A DNA stretch of 64,000 nucleotides from Paenibacillus sp. Soil766 (GTDB lineage: Bacteria > Bacillota > Bacilli > Paenibacillales > NBRC-103111), in NCBI RefSeq assembly GCF_001428105.1, contig NZ_LMSJ01000003.1:21242-85241 (forward strand), written 5' to 3'. Below the pieces are notes generated by a model. The model was not told where the DNA came from, made no database searches, and saw nothing but the letters and a program-made list of their open reading frames with translations. How positions within the stretch are numbered: the first letter of the stretch is position 1; every line of letters starts with the position of its first letter. The position numbers and the translations under genes were made by a program. This document shows positions 25,538-35,021 of this stretch, piece after piece.

Positions 25538-27025
25538 TCAGGTGCCACAAAACGTTTGATACGCACAAGCCGAAGGCTCCGGCAGCGCGGCATACTCTGC
25601 TTGCTCAGGTGCGTGTGCGAAGGGATTCGCAAGCACAGCAAGAAGTCGCTCCATCACGCTGTTGTCACCATGTTCGACCGCGGCTTCTAACGCTTCTTCT
25701 ACCCGATGGTTGCGAGGAATGACGGCAGGATTGCTGCTGCGCATCAATTGCTGTGACGACGTCTGGTCTTCCTGTTGTCTGCCTAGTCTCGCCTGCCATT
25801 GTTCCTGCCAAGGGGCAAACTCTGGCGTACCGAACAGGACTGATTCCTCTATTGTATCAAACGTCAATGCTAAGAAAGTATTCGTATAGTCTGCACTATG
25901 CTTCTCCATCATGCTTAGCAAGCCTTCGATTAGCGCAAGATCTTCTTGCTCTTCATGAAAGATCCCGAGCTTCGCTCTCATTCCCGTAAGCCACGCTTGT
26001 TGATAGGTCGTGGAAAATTCGGACAGCGCACCTTCAGCTAGTTTAATGGCTTGCTCCTCGTCAGCATGCAGCAGCGGCAACAGTGTTTCTGCAAATCTTG
26101 CGAGATTCCATACCGCAATACGCGGTTGATTACCATAGGCGTAGCGACCATGCGTGTCGATGGAGCTGAACACCGTGGCAGGGTCATAGGCATCCATAAA
26201 GGCACAAGGACCATAATCAATCGTTTCTCCGCTAATCGCCATATTATCGGTGTTCATTACGCCGTGAATAAAGCCAACGAGCTGCCATTTCGTAATGAGC
26301 TTGGCTTGACGCTTAATCACTTCCTGAAGGAAGCGAAGATAGCGGTGCTCATTAGGGTCACCCTGCGCATCTAGCTCTGGATAATGTCTCTGTATGGTGT
26401 AATCCGCAATCGCACGAAGATCCTCGATGGTGCCATATTGCGCAGCATATTGAAAAGTACCAACGCGGATATGACTTGCCGCTAGTCGTGTGAGAACTGC
26501 GCCAGGCAGCTCGATTTCACGGTAAATAACATCACCCGTTGTAACAACTGCTAAGCTTCGCGTCGTAGGGATACCAAGTCCGACCATTGCTTCGCTGATG
26601 ATGTATTCGCGCAGCATGGGTCCAAGGGCTGCACGGCCATCGCCTCGACGGGAGTAGGGTGTTCTGCCCGAGCCCTTCAGTTGGATATCCACCCGTTCCC
26701 CTAGAGGCGTGATCTGTTCGCCCAGCAAGATAGCCCGGCCATCCCCTAACATGTTAAAATGCCCAAATTGATGCGCAGCATAAGCTTGCGCAAGCGGTGT
26801 CGAACCGTCTGGAATATGATTGCCTGCGAGTGTAGCAACACCTTCTTCGCTTCGCAATGCCGAAGCATGTAATCCCAGCGCCTCTGCCACGGGTTCATTT
26901 AGAATAATCAACTTCGGTGCGCGCCCAGGCGTAGGATCAACTTTCGTAAAGAAGGATTGCGGAAGTCGTGCGTAACTGTTATCCAAATTCCAACCTGTAT
27001 CTTGTTTTGCAATGTGATCTGTCAT
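25538..27025 (-). CDS. selO: SelO-family protein adenylyltransferase (UPF0061/YdiU)
   Basis: A 495-residue pseudokinase-fold enzyme; the family transfers AMP to protein Ser, Thr or Tyr and acts in redox stress. Motifs: [17 protein letters not shown] (nucleotide loop), [42 protein letters not shown], and [29 protein letters not shown], which carries the metal ligands. The C-terminus ends YQTFCGT, the usual Cys-containing end of non-selenocysteine members. GAGGAG lies 6 nt before the ATG. A terminator separates it from the upstream DinB gene. Confidence 0.93.
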   Translation of the reverse strand: MTDHIAKQDTGWNLDNSYARLPQSFFTKVDPTPGRAPKLIILNEPVAEALGLHASALRSEEGVATLAGNHIPDGSTPLAQAYAAHQFGHFNMLGDGRAILLGEQITPLGERVDIQLKGSGRTPYSRRGDGRAALGPMLREYIISEAMVGLGIPTTRSLAVVTTGDVIYREIELPGAVLTRLAASHIRVGTFQYAAQYGTIEDLRAIADYTIQRHYPELDAQGDPNEHRYLRFLQEVIKRQAKLITKWQLVGFIHGVMNTDNMAISGETIDYGPCAFMDAYDPATVFSSIDTHGRYAYGNQPRIAVWNLARFAETLLPLLHADEEQAIKLAEGALSEFSTTYQQAWLTGMRAKLGIFHEEQEDLALIEGLLSMMEKHSADYTNTFLALTFDTIEESVLFGTPEFAPWQEQWQARLGRQQEDQTSSQQLMRSSNPAVIPRNHRVEEALEAAVEHGDNSVMERLLAVLANPFAHAPEQAEYAALPEPSACAYQTFCGT

Positions 27026-27084
27026 CGTATCTCCTCTTTCTTACTCCAACATGCTACTTTCCCAATTATATCATAGTCGACAAA

Positions 27085-27118
27085 AAAACCTCTTCATAAG
27101 CATATGCGAAGAGGTTTT
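27085..27118 (-). terminator. Terminator after the DinB gene
   Basis: AAAACCTCTTC-12 nt-GAAGAGGTTTT, with seven T residues in the minus direction. Confidence 0.88.
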
Positions 27119-27133
27119 CCTTATCGTTCGTTG

Positions 27134-27613
27134 CTATGGCTGACGCTTTGTTGCAAATCGTTTGAGTGTAGTTATCGTATTAAAGTGCATACCCTCGTGA
27201 TATAACGTGAAGTTTAGGAATTCTCCAATTGTATTTAGGCGTAGACCGCTGCCTGTTGTAAAAGGCTGTTTGACTTGCTCATCTAAGCGATCCTGTAAGA
27301 TACTCTGAATCCGTTTGGGTTGCTCCGCAAGCAACGCAAGTAATTCCTCAAGCGAAGGAAGTTCCTCGTTCCAATCTGCTGGTTTGGTGCCTTTTGCAAA
27401 TAAACGCTCAAAGTTCTCAGGTAATTGTAACGGCTCTCCAGCAAAATGAAAGGCAAATTTCTCTTGCACAACATAAATGTGCCCCAAATTCCATCGAATA
27501 TTGTTATTAAATCCATCGGGCATGTGGTCGATTGTGTCTTCCGACAGTCCTGCAACCGCTTTGATGGTTGCTTGGCGAATAAAATCCAATTGGTTTAGAG
27601 TGATTTGCTTCAT
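27134..27613 (-). CDS. DinB-like metal-binding protein
   Basis: A 159-residue protein of the DinB/YfiT four-helix-bundle superfamily. Residues likely to bind the metal are His in NLGHIYVVQEKF and the two His of YHEGMHFNTI. Members include thiol transferases (bacillithiol-dependent) and proteins of unknown role; nothing here fixes the function. It lies 16 nt downstream of the TIM-barrel gene and may be the third gene of that operon. Confidence 0.85.
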   Translation of the reverse strand: MKQITLNQLDFIRQATIKAVAGLSEDTIDHMPDGFNNNIRWNLGHIYVVQEKFAFHFAGEPLQLPENFERLFAKGTKPADWNEELPSLEELLALLAEQPKRIQSILQDRLDEQVKQPFTTGSGLRLNTIGEFLNFTLYHEGMHFNTITTLKRFATKRQP

Positions 27614-27629
27614 AAGGTATCCTCGCTTT

Positions 27630-28496
27630 TTACTCTACTGTAACATGTTTCCAGCAATCTTGCGCCACTTTTTTCAAAATCAAGGCTTGCTCCCACCGAC
27701 TGGAGAGCTCTCGTCCATCCTGTCCCATAATCGCATAAGGAGCTGGCCCCAGTTCGCAGACGAAAGGAAGCACATCGCCAGGTTTAGCCTCCTGCAACCA
27801 ATAGCGCATCGCTTGGGTCCACCATTTTGCATATCGAGCCACTAGTGCATCCGAGTAACCTACATCGACTTGAATCTGTTCACCAGACGATATACGGCTA
27901 TGAATCGCTGAGGTTCGTTGCAGCACCGTATCGAGAAGATGCTCCGCCTTTTCTTGCTTCTCCGTCATTTCCCCTGCCAGCACGTAGTGGGAGATATCCA
28001 GCGTAAACCGCAGATTAGGCAGCGCTTGCGCGTAGTGGACAGTGCGGATCAAGTCTTGTGTAATTCTGCCACGATGCGTCTCAACATAAAATGGCATGCT
28101 CTGCTTCGCCGATACAGCGGCCAATCCACTTAGCAGATCAATAGCCTCATGGTCTATCACAAAAGAGTCCGCCACCTGCCCATTCACATACAGCATATCC
28201 ATATCTGTCGCATGCTGAATATGGGACGATAAGTCACTCGGGCTGAATGGAAAACAATGTGAGCCAAAGCTCAGACTGTATTGATTCAGCAGCCGTTTCC
28301 ACTCCTCCCTAGCATCGATTTCCGGCACTCTCGCCAAGATGCCAGTAAAGCCTGCACCCGCAATGCGCTCTAGCTTTGCCTCCAACGGAAGCTCTTCTTC
28401 TAACTCCATCATCGCCCACATGGATTGATGAATTTCGAGCCGCGGCGGGCGATTAGAGCCATCATTGATCCTGGTCATTTCGAATTGATCCATCAT
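27630..28496 (-). CDS. Xylose-isomerase-like metal TIM-barrel protein
   Basis: A 288-residue protein of the AP-endonuclease-2/sugar-epimerase superfamily. The expected four metal ligands are visible in order: Glu in FYVETHRGRIT, Asp in FTLDISHYV, His in AIHSRI and Glu in FVCELGP. It is therefore likely an active divalent-metal enzyme (isomerase, epimerase or dehydratase), but the substrate is unknown. It begins 5 nt after the stop of the diiron-like gene and uses a GGAGG located inside that gene's end, so the two are translated together. They probably serve one pathway. Confidence 0.8.
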   Translation of the reverse strand: MMDQFEMTRINDGSNRPPRLEIHQSMWAMMELEEELPLEAKLERIAGAGFTGILARVPEIDAREEWKRLLNQYSLSFGSHCFPFSPSDLSSHIQHATDMDMLYVNGQVADSFVIDHEAIDLLSGLAAVSAKQSMPFYVETHRGRITQDLIRTVHYAQALPNLRFTLDISHYVLAGEMTEKQEKAEHLLDTVLQRTSAIHSRISSGEQIQVDVGYSDALVARYAKWWTQAMRYWLQEAKPGDVLPFVCELGPAPYAIMGQDGRELSSRWEQALILKKVAQDCWKHVTVE

Positions 28497-28501
28497 TCGT
28501 A

Positions 28502-29788
28502 TTAATAGCCTCCTAGGCTGCCCGCAGGTTTATTTTTATTCAGATCACCATGGGCCTCCATGTATACCGCGCGCTTCTTTACTGTTCGCTCAGCTTCCTC
28601 TTGAGCTGCGCGCGCATCGCCGCCATGAACATCTTCAATCATCCAACGCTGTCCAAAGCCTGCATGTACAACCTCATCTGCCCAGTCAAAATCTTGAAAT
28701 GTCGTCATAAGCGGATCCTTCGCGATATCGCGGCAGAACTCCCACTCCTCGCGCTTGCCTGGTGGATACTTCATCGCTGCCTTCTCAATGGCAATCGTGA
28801 GGTGCGAATAGGCCTCAGTTCCTTCAAAAAGCTGCGCTGTCATATCGTACCATCCCGTCCAATTAGGGAATTGATACACATCGTACCCTTTCGCACGAAG
28901 TGCCGCTTCACCAAACCAACTGTGACGAACCTCATCCCACATATGTCTAGCCGTATCGCGGTAGAAATGCCATGGCTTGCCCTCTGTTGTGAAATGGACA
29001 TAAGCTACACCTTCCGCTGGCGACATCTCGTAATACCTCGACAGCATCATCGTCATGAATCTTCCTTCCGTATTGTCAGGGAGATTCATGCCCTGCATTT
29101 TCACGACCTGTGGGGTGAAACGACTGTCTCGCGTACTGAACTGCGGCATGACGAATGGCTCCGCTACGATCCTCGCAGATGGTTCTACGGGAACTCGTTC
29201 CTCCCATCCTGTTATACCACCCGCTGCTGCGAGCAATTGTTCTACATACATTCTCCAGCGCTGCGCTTGTTCCTTCTCCGTCTCCGATGCCGATTCCAGC
29301 ACACGTTGAAGCGCCTCGCGCCCCCAATCCATTTGCTCTTCTCGGTCGATAAGCTGATGCTTCATGATATGAAGCGTAGGTTCATCAACGAGAGGCTGCG
29401 CTTTGCCTTTGTAGGCATGAAGGGCCGCATTCTGCGCGGGCTTCACTACATCAAAGAGTGCAGTCAACAAACACAAGGTTGTTGCTGAATTCAGCACCGT
29501 TTGCATCAGCTCGTTCAGCGATGTGTCTGGACATTTATCGAAAGCTACCGTGCTCATGCGCAGCTGTTTAATTCGATTGCGGAATTGATCGTGATGCTCC
29601 GCATCCTGCGAGCTCAAACGCGCAAGCGCACCTTTAATTTCATACTCCGGTCTAGCCGCCATATGCGCAGCCTCAATCCGCATAAGTTGACGATCGACAT
29701 AAGCAATGCGTTGTATGGTTTTGGCTGATTCCTCTACGGACATGCCGATACGATCCCAATCCTTGATTCCCATGAATGGATGCAGCAT
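28502..29788 (-). CDS. Ferritin-like (diiron) protein of unknown function
   Basis: A 428-residue protein that I read as two ferritin-like helical halves. The N-terminal half has Glu39 and AEHH (64-66). The C-terminal half has DEVRH (Glu286/His289) and DEVVH (Glu372/His375), the ExxH pairs that bind a diiron centre. No signal peptide or transmembrane helix is seen. GGAGGGG lies 5 nt before the ATG. An inverted repeat lies 23 bp upstream. It heads an operon with the metal TIM-barrel gene. I do not recognise a characterised family, and an oxidase, oxygenase or iron-handling role is inference. Confidence 0.7.
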   Translation of the reverse strand: MLHPFMGIKDWDRIGMSVEESAKTIQRIAYVDRQLMRIEAAHMAARPEYEIKGALARLSSQDAEHHDQFRNRIKQLRMSTVAFDKCPDTSLNELMQTVLNSATTLCLLTALFDVVKPAQNAALHAYKGKAQPLVDEPTLHIMKHQLIDREEQMDWGREALQRVLESASETEKEQAQRWRMYVEQLLAAAGGITGWEERVPVEPSARIVAEPFVMPQFSTRDSRFTPQVVKMQGMNLPDNTEGRFMTMMLSRYYEMSPAEGVAYVHFTTEGKPWHFYRDTARHMWDEVRHSWFGEAALRAKGYDVYQFPNWTGWYDMTAQLFEGTEAYSHLTIAIEKAAMKYPPGKREEWEFCRDIAKDPLMTTFQDFDWADEVVHAGFGQRWMIEDVHGGDARAAQEEAERTVKKRAVYMEAHGDLNKNKPAGSLGGY

Positions 29789-29810
29789 AAGTACCCCTCC
29801 AGTATCTTTG

Positions 29811-29844
29811 CACTATAATATGAACTCATGAACTTATCATAGTG
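29811..29844. promoter_or_regulatory. Operator-like inverted repeat before the diiron/TIM-barrel operon
   Basis: CACTATAATA-14 bp-TATCATAGTG is an inverted repeat with one G-T mismatch in 10 bp. The spacer holds a direct repeat (TGAACTCATGAACT). It lies 23-56 bp upstream of the start codon, a typical operator position. The remaining sequence up to 29912 shows nothing else. Confidence 0.55.
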
Positions 29845-29912
29845 GTATTTACTATAAGATTACATGCATTGAATCACATATAAATTTGCACTAAAATACA
29901 TAACATCACCGA

Positions 29913-30611
29913 TTACATCTCATCATTCAATCCAATAAAACCTAGTCGGACGGTCATGGCCCATTTAGCAATCTTCAGCGTTTCAGCTATGGTGGAATAC
30001 GATAACATCGATTGTTTATCGGTTCCTTGCAAACCCCATACCACGATGCTTTCATCTTGCGGGACTTTGACGCTCTGTTGTAATTTCATTTCACCTGTCA
30101 TGCCGATTCCCACCGGTTTATCCACTCTGACTGTCGAACTATAATAACCATTATGGTTGATAATTGCATATTCCAACTCGCTATAAACAGCACCGCTAGG
30201 ATCTTGGCGATCCTTAAACGAATAGACAAAATCGCCTTCGAAATGGTAATTACCCATCTCGTCTTTGTCCTTCTCCATTATGCTCATGCTCATCCCCGCT
30301 GACGTATTCTTCTTCACGCCATCATTCCAATAATCAAAACCGACTGCTAGATTCTGTTGCGGCCCATGATATTGAATCGCAATTGAACCAGACATCAGCC
30401 CCATAAATGGCTTCAGCTTTTCGTTATTTTTATTATCGAATAACGGTTCAGGAGAAGCTGACCACGTTGAACTATTGTCTGTTTTATCATCCACCTGAAG
30501 TTCAGGAGCACTCATAACTTTGCGGCTAGAGACGTCATTCACAACGGCCAAAGTCATCAGACCCGCCATCACGATGATTGAAAGTATTTGCGGTATTTTA
30601 GTCGTACCCAT
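29913..30611 (-). CDS. Hypothetical membrane-anchored protein
   Basis: A 232-residue protein with one hydrophobic N-terminal segment (about 5-24) that serves as signal anchor or uncleaved signal peptide. The rest is polar and beta-rich with no motif that I recognise. GGAGGTGG lies 6 nt before the ATG. It is divergent from the DUF2306 gene across a 192-bp gap in which no clear promoter was found. An extracytoplasmic location is inferred from the anchor; function unknown. Confidence 0.7.
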   Translation of the reverse strand: MGTTKIPQILSIIVMAGLMTLAVVNDVSSRKVMSAPELQVDDKTDNSSTWSASPEPLFDNKNNEKLKPFMGLMSGSIAIQYHGPQQNLAVGFDYWNDGVKKNTSAGMSMSIMEKDKDEMGNYHFEGDFVYSFKDRQDPSGAVYSELEYAIINHNGYYSSTVRVDKPVGIGMTGEMKLQQSVKVPQDESIVVWGLQGTDKQSMLSYSTIAETLKIAKWAMTVRLGFIGLNDEM

Positions 30612-30803
30612 TCCGATCCACCTCCAAGAAGTTACAAATGCTTATATTTTATAATACTACCACAATTTGGGTGACATAGCCTGTGAACGATCCTTGCACA
30701 CTCCCGCACTTTAGAATCTTTTAAGAAATAAATAAACAGCAGTTTAGATCTACGATTTACACTAAGAGAGGAGTGAGTCAATTGACGGGGGTTATAGCCA
30801 TAT

Positions 30804-31436
30804 ATGAGTAAAAAACTAGGAATAATCTCCATTATCATCATTATTGCGGTTGCCATCATAGCCGTATTCCCTTATATCACCTTAGATCCAGAGAACAGCC
30901 GCGTTGCGCTTGATGTGAATTTCCCCTTGCACTACATGGTGCTGACAAGTCATATTGCACTTGCTCTGGTTGCCCTGATCAGCGGTTTGTTCCAATTTCA
31001 TGTACGCTTTCGCACCAACTATCCGGCCTGGCATCGAGCGCTCGGACGCATCTATGTTTTCAGCATCATGCTAAGCGGATGTCTAGGTCTTGTTTTAAGC
31101 TTCTACGCGGAAAACTTCACGAAAGCCATGGCATTCCTTGTCTTAAGCGTACTTTGGCTAATCACCACGTGGAATGGTTTCCGCTTTGCGGTCAAAGGAC
31201 AGCTCGCTCAGCATCGGATTTGGATGATGCGAAGCTATGCTGTCACACTCGTTGCTGTATCTGCCAGGGTTGTCGTGCCGATCTGCATTCTCCTCTATCT
31301 GGCTATGCACGGATTCCATCTTTCTGAAGGTGGTCGAGAGCAGATGGTTGCGGAGATTCTCAACATCAACGTGTGGTTCGGATTAATCATTAATCTTGTT
31401 GTCGTTGAATGGTATTTGCTGCGGTGGATGAAATGA
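30804..31436 (+). CDS. DUF2306 membrane protein
   Basis: A 210-residue protein with about six hydrophobic helices. RTNYPAWHRALGRIYVF and KGQLAQHRIWMMRSYAVTLVAVSARVV hold the conserved His/Arg residues of the DUF2306 family. Function unknown. The ATG has no good ribosome binding site of its own: GAGGAG at 30768-30773 is 8 nt before a TTG (30782) that opens a 9-codon frame ending across the ATG, so start may be coupled. It is a single plus-strand gene. Confidence 0.8.
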   Translation: MSKKLGIISIIIIIAVAIIAVFPYITLDPENSRVALDVNFPLHYMVLTSHIALALVALISGLFQFHVRFRTNYPAWHRALGRIYVFSIMLSGCLGLVLSFYAENFTKAMAFLVLSVLWLITTWNGFRFAVKGQLAQHRIWMMRSYAVTLVAVSARVVVPICILLYLAMHGFHLSEGGREQMVAEILNINVWFGLIINLVVVEWYLLRWMK

Positions 31437-31522
31437 GAAAGAGAGATGCATTTCAAATAGACAGGTTGATTCAATAAAAAAAAGGTTGCACTGCTGCATT
31501 TTCCACACTAGTTGCATAGCAC

Positions 31523-31564
31523 AAAAAAGGAGATTAGAAGGCATAACTTCCTCCTAATCTCCTT
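31523..31564 (-). terminator. Terminator after the NhaP-type antiporter gene
   Basis: AAGGAGATTAG-16 nt-CTAATCTCCTT with six T residues in the minus direction. Confidence 0.85.
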
Positions 31565-31607
31565 GCACATTTCCATGCTGCGAATGAACGGTTAGTACGT
31601 ATCCATT

Positions 31608-33641
31608 CTACTTCTCGCCATTATCCAAAATAAGCATTTCCTCATAATTAATCGCCTGCAATAATTCTAGCACAGTTCCACTTGAGATTTGATCAGCCTC
31701 TTCCAACTCTTGGATCCCATCCCGCTTCATCTGTACGCTTCGCAATTGAACAATTCTCAACTGCTGTAGAAACTCATCTTCCGAATGCTCGCTAAAAAGC
31801 TTACCGTCGTGTTTCTGACTGCGAGTGTAGTGTTGGATAACGAGCAGCGCCTCTAACTGATGCTTCGGCGATTGCTGATTGCGAATGGCTTTAACGGCTG
31901 CTTCTTGCAGCTGTTTTTCAATCGTTTGCAGCTCTTCAAACATCTCGGTGACGGATCTGAATTTCTCTGGAATCCCTTCTCTCCGGTGCTGCTGAATCTT
32001 GCGATTAAGTAGACTCAACTTCAATCTAACCCACATGTATTGCAGCTTTGCAAGAAAGAATGATTCCGACTGTGGCTGATGAAGTAAAGCAAACACGGGC
32101 TGCAGCTGCGGCGAAATGACACCTTGCGCAATCAATTCAGCTAGCCTAACGGCTTCGGCTGTTCGGCCAATTTGCTGAAGTTCTCGAATATAAGGACCAG
32201 ATACCTTGACCGTCCCATAACAGTCCATCCGAATTTGCTCCTCCAGCTGTTGAACAACCGCGAGAGTAGCATCGTAGTTCTCCTCATTTTTCTCGGATTT
32301 GAGCGCTAGAATCGTTCGCTTCGCCAACTGAATACTTGCTTCTTTCAACGACAATGCTGCCTGGTCGGAAGTTGCCGCGGTGACAGACTTGCCAATAAAC
32401 GGCATGGCGAATGTAGCAGCTAACATACTGATCAAGATGACGCTAGCCGAAATAAACAAAATAGTATGGCGCAGAGGGAATGGCGTTCCATCTGATAATT
32501 CAAAAGGAATCGATAAAGCTGTTGCTAACGTGATCGTACCATGGACGCCGCAGAAACTAGCCGCAAGAGCAAAGCTCCTTCTGCTCGTCTGAGTATTTGG
32601 CTCCGTCGTATTTTGATTAGAAGGAACGAACTCGTCGTGAAAAAGATAGACCCAGATGTACCTCGCCGCAAATAGCGCCGCAAAGATCGCTACGGCTAAT
32701 CCGAGCTCTTTCAAGATTGAAGCCTCGCCACTCTGCACTAATCCTGTTATGACCTCTGGCAGCAATAAGCCGAGCAAGGCAAAAACAAGTCCATTCAAAA
32801 TGAAGCTCAGCACTGACCATGTATTAGTCGAGATGATGTGCAGCTTGGTCGTTGTTTGCTGTAACCGATCACGTTCTAACCCGTGCACAATCCCCGCAAC
32901 AACGACGGCCAAGATACCTGAAACGTGGATTTCCTCAGCAACCATAAAGATCACGAACGGCGTTAGCAACTGAATGGTGACGAGCGAGTTGACTTCTTCC
33001 AGCCCTTTTCTTCGTAGAAATAGTCTGAAATTCACCAAAAGCGCTCCTAGTACGAGTCCAACGATAATACCACCTATGGCGACAAGCAGGAATTCCCAAG
33101 CTGCTGATTTGGCCGAGAAGACACCTGTCATCACAACACCCAAAGCTACTTTGAAGGAAACTAATCCTGCTGCATCGTTGAGCAACGATTCCCCCTCTAA
33201 GATCGGCATTAAACCTTTGGGGAACGTCCGCCCCCTTGTCATCGACTTCACAGCAACGGCATCCGTTGGCGACATGACTGCTGCTAAGGCGAATGCGACG
33301 GGTAGTGGCATTGCAGGGATCAGATAGTGAATAAAATATCCGATACCTATGACGGTAAAGACGACAAGCCATAACGCCATTAGCAGAATGGGCTTGCGGT
33401 ACTCCAGCAATTCTTTGCGTGAGATGACACGTCCATCTCCAAATAAAATAGGCGCAATGAGACAGACCATAAAGGCTTCCGGTTCAAAATCGAAATCCGT
33501 AGGAACGAATGGGAGCCATGACACCAAAGCGCCCAAACCAATTAAGTAGAAGGGCAACGGGATTCGAGGATAACGCTTATTGAGCAGTGTAGCTGTTACA
33601 ATTACTGCTGCCACAATGAATAAAGGCAACAAAAGTTCCAT
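31608..33641 (-). CDS. Na+/H+ antiporter, CPA1/NhaP family
   Basis: A 677-residue cation/proton antiporter. The membrane part (about 1-410) has around 12 helices with AAVMSPTDAVAVKSM and EGESLLNDAAGLVSFK, which carry the ion-binding Asp residues of CPA1. A long cytoplasmic tail (about 270 residues, with coiled-coil-like stretches) follows. I start at 33641, where GAGAGG lies 9 nt upstream; the frame extends 17 codons further up without a ribosome binding site. It removes Na+ (or K+) from the cytoplasm in exchange for protons. It stands alone. Confidence 0.9.
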   Translation of the reverse strand: MELLLPLFIVAAVIVTATLLNKRYPRIPLPFYLIGLGALVSWLPFVPTDFDFEPEAFMVCLIAPILFGDGRVISRKELLEYRKPILLMALWLVVFTVIGIGYFIHYLIPAMPLPVAFALAAVMSPTDAVAVKSMTRGRTFPKGLMPILEGESLLNDAAGLVSFKVALGVVMTGVFSAKSAAWEFLLVAIGGIIVGLVLGALLVNFRLFLRRKGLEEVNSLVTIQLLTPFVIFMVAEEIHVSGILAVVVAGIVHGLERDRLQQTTTKLHIISTNTWSVLSFILNGLVFALLGLLLPEVITGLVQSGEASILKELGLAVAIFAALFAARYIWVYLFHDEFVPSNQNTTEPNTQTSRRSFALAASFCGVHGTITLATALSIPFELSDGTPFPLRHTILFISASVILISMLAATFAMPFIGKSVTAATSDQAALSLKEASIQLAKRTILALKSEKNEENYDATLAVVQQLEEQIRMDCYGTVKVSGPYIRELQQIGRTAEAVRLAELIAQGVISPQLQPVFALLHQPQSESFFLAKLQYMWVRLKLSLLNRKIQQHRREGIPEKFRSVTEMFEELQTIEKQLQEAAVKAIRNQQSPKHQLEALLVIQHYTRSQKHDGKLFSEHSEDEFLQQLRIVQLRSVQMKRDGIQELEEADQISSGTVLELLQAINYEEMLILDNGEK

Positions 33642-33779
33642 CAAAACTTGCCTCTCTTTCATTTCCTTGTAGAGGGAATTATTGGGTAGCATCCGCTATT
33701 CCGTATAGTTCTATTCCATGAGGAAAGGAGCAGCCAGAACATCCTGACTCCCCCTTAGTTCCCTAACTTAACAAGTAAC

Positions 33780-35021
33780 TCAATACCAACTAGTAAACAC
33801 CGAAGAAGTTCCGTAAGTTAGCGGTACCGTTGCTCCCATCATGACAACCGGACCCCACCAAGTATGCATCGAGATACCCGTCACTAGGCTAATGACCATC
33901 ATCGCTGGCAGCACCAAAATAGGGATCGCCGTCTGAATCGCTTGGTGTTTCATCGGGTCTTTAATCGGGAATAGGGACAGGAATGGTGCCGTCAGTTCAT
34001 CTTTGCAGAATGATTTGCGCCAGAAGACAAGTAGGACAGCCGCAACAATCCAGACGAGGATTTTAATCGCACCTGGCAGAATAAACAGAACTCCACTGAT
34101 GACGACGACAAACTGAATGGATTGCCGCCATTGCAGACCATTTCGGAAATACGATTTCACTAGCAGCTCTGCAATTCCTGTGCCGGCTCCTTTCCCTTTG
34201 AGCAACCGCTGAGATCTGCTGAACAGAAGCGGGTATCGGCGCATAGGTTTTCTTTTGCGTTCCATCACACGGATTAGCATAAGAGAAACAATCCGCATGC
34301 GTGCATCGCGTTCACGCGCGACATCCGCGAAGAAGGTACCTTTTTCGCGTAGCCGTGTCCGAGTTAGAAGTAGGAATGTTCCGATCAGTACTATGAGAAC
34401 AAGCCCACTGTACAGAAGCTGATCCTTAATCTCCACGATTAACCATTGAAATACGAATAAGCCTCCTGCAAAAATCACAATACGCAGCAACCAAAGCAGG
34501 AACCGATGGAAGCGAAGCGCTAGCAATTGTCGAATTAGCCCTACATTAAGCTTGACTACATAAGTCAACAACCAGAAGCACACGACTTGTGTGATGCTGT
34601 ACGAATAAACAGGCACTAGTAATGGCAGAAAAAGAAGCGTTGCCAGCATAGAAGTGACTCCTTGCAGCACCACCGAATACCGATAGCCGAGATGACTGAG
34701 ATGTCGAAACCAGCTTTCATTTTGCCGGAGAAATAACTGATCGCCTTCTTCAACAAAGTAACGCAACGTGCCTAGCCATGTGAAAATGTAAAAAAGTGTT
34801 GCAACCGTATGTACGGATATCCCGCTTAACCAGGCAGGTGGCGTCATGTACCACGCATAATAGTGATAGCCCGCCACGATTAGCAGAGGAATGACGAAAT
34901 AAATAGCAATGACCCAATCAACTGCCATGCGTAAGGCTCGATACTGAAACTTCAAATCCGAACGTACTCTGCGAGTAAAAACCTGAAAGCTACTATTCAA
35001 ACCGCTGTCGCCCCCTCTCAT
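33780..35021 (-). CDS. ecsB: ABC transporter permease EcsB
   Basis: A 413-residue membrane protein with about eight to ten helices. The N-terminus RRVRSDLKFQYRALRMAVDW and the ending fit EcsB, the membrane partner of EcsA. In Bacillus subtilis EcsAB affects secretion, regulated proteolysis and competence. The ATG at 35021 overlaps the ecsA stop (ATGA). GAGGGGG lies just inside, so a TTG at 35000 is an alternative start. The frame stays open to 35141 within ecsA but that part is not protein-like. Confidence 0.88.
   Translation of the reverse strand: MRGGDSGLNSSFQVFTRRVRSDLKFQYRALRMAVDWVIAIYFVIPLLIVAGYHYYAWYMTPPAWLSGISVHTVATLFYIFTWLGTLRYFVEEGDQLFLRQNESWFRHLSHLGYRYSVVLQGVTSMLATLLFLPLLVPVYSYSITQVVCFWLLTYVVKLNVGLIRQLLALRFHRFLLWLLRIVIFAGGLFVFQWLIVEIKDQLLYSGLVLIVLIGTFLLLTRTRLREKGTFFADVARERDARMRIVSLMLIRVMERKRKPMRRYPLLFSRSQRLLKGKGAGTGIAELLVKSYFRNGLQWRQSIQFVVVISGVLFILPGAIKILVWIVAAVLLVFWRKSFCKDELTAPFLSLFPIKDPMKHQAIQTAIPILVLPAMMVISLVTGISMHTWWGPVVMMGATVPLTYGTSSVFTSWY

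Noticed and set aside
28550..29488. A 312-codon open frame on the plus strand
   Set aside because: It is antisense to the diiron-like gene, which has a ribosome binding site and metal motifs; the translation is rich in Arg, Cys and His with no recognisable domain.
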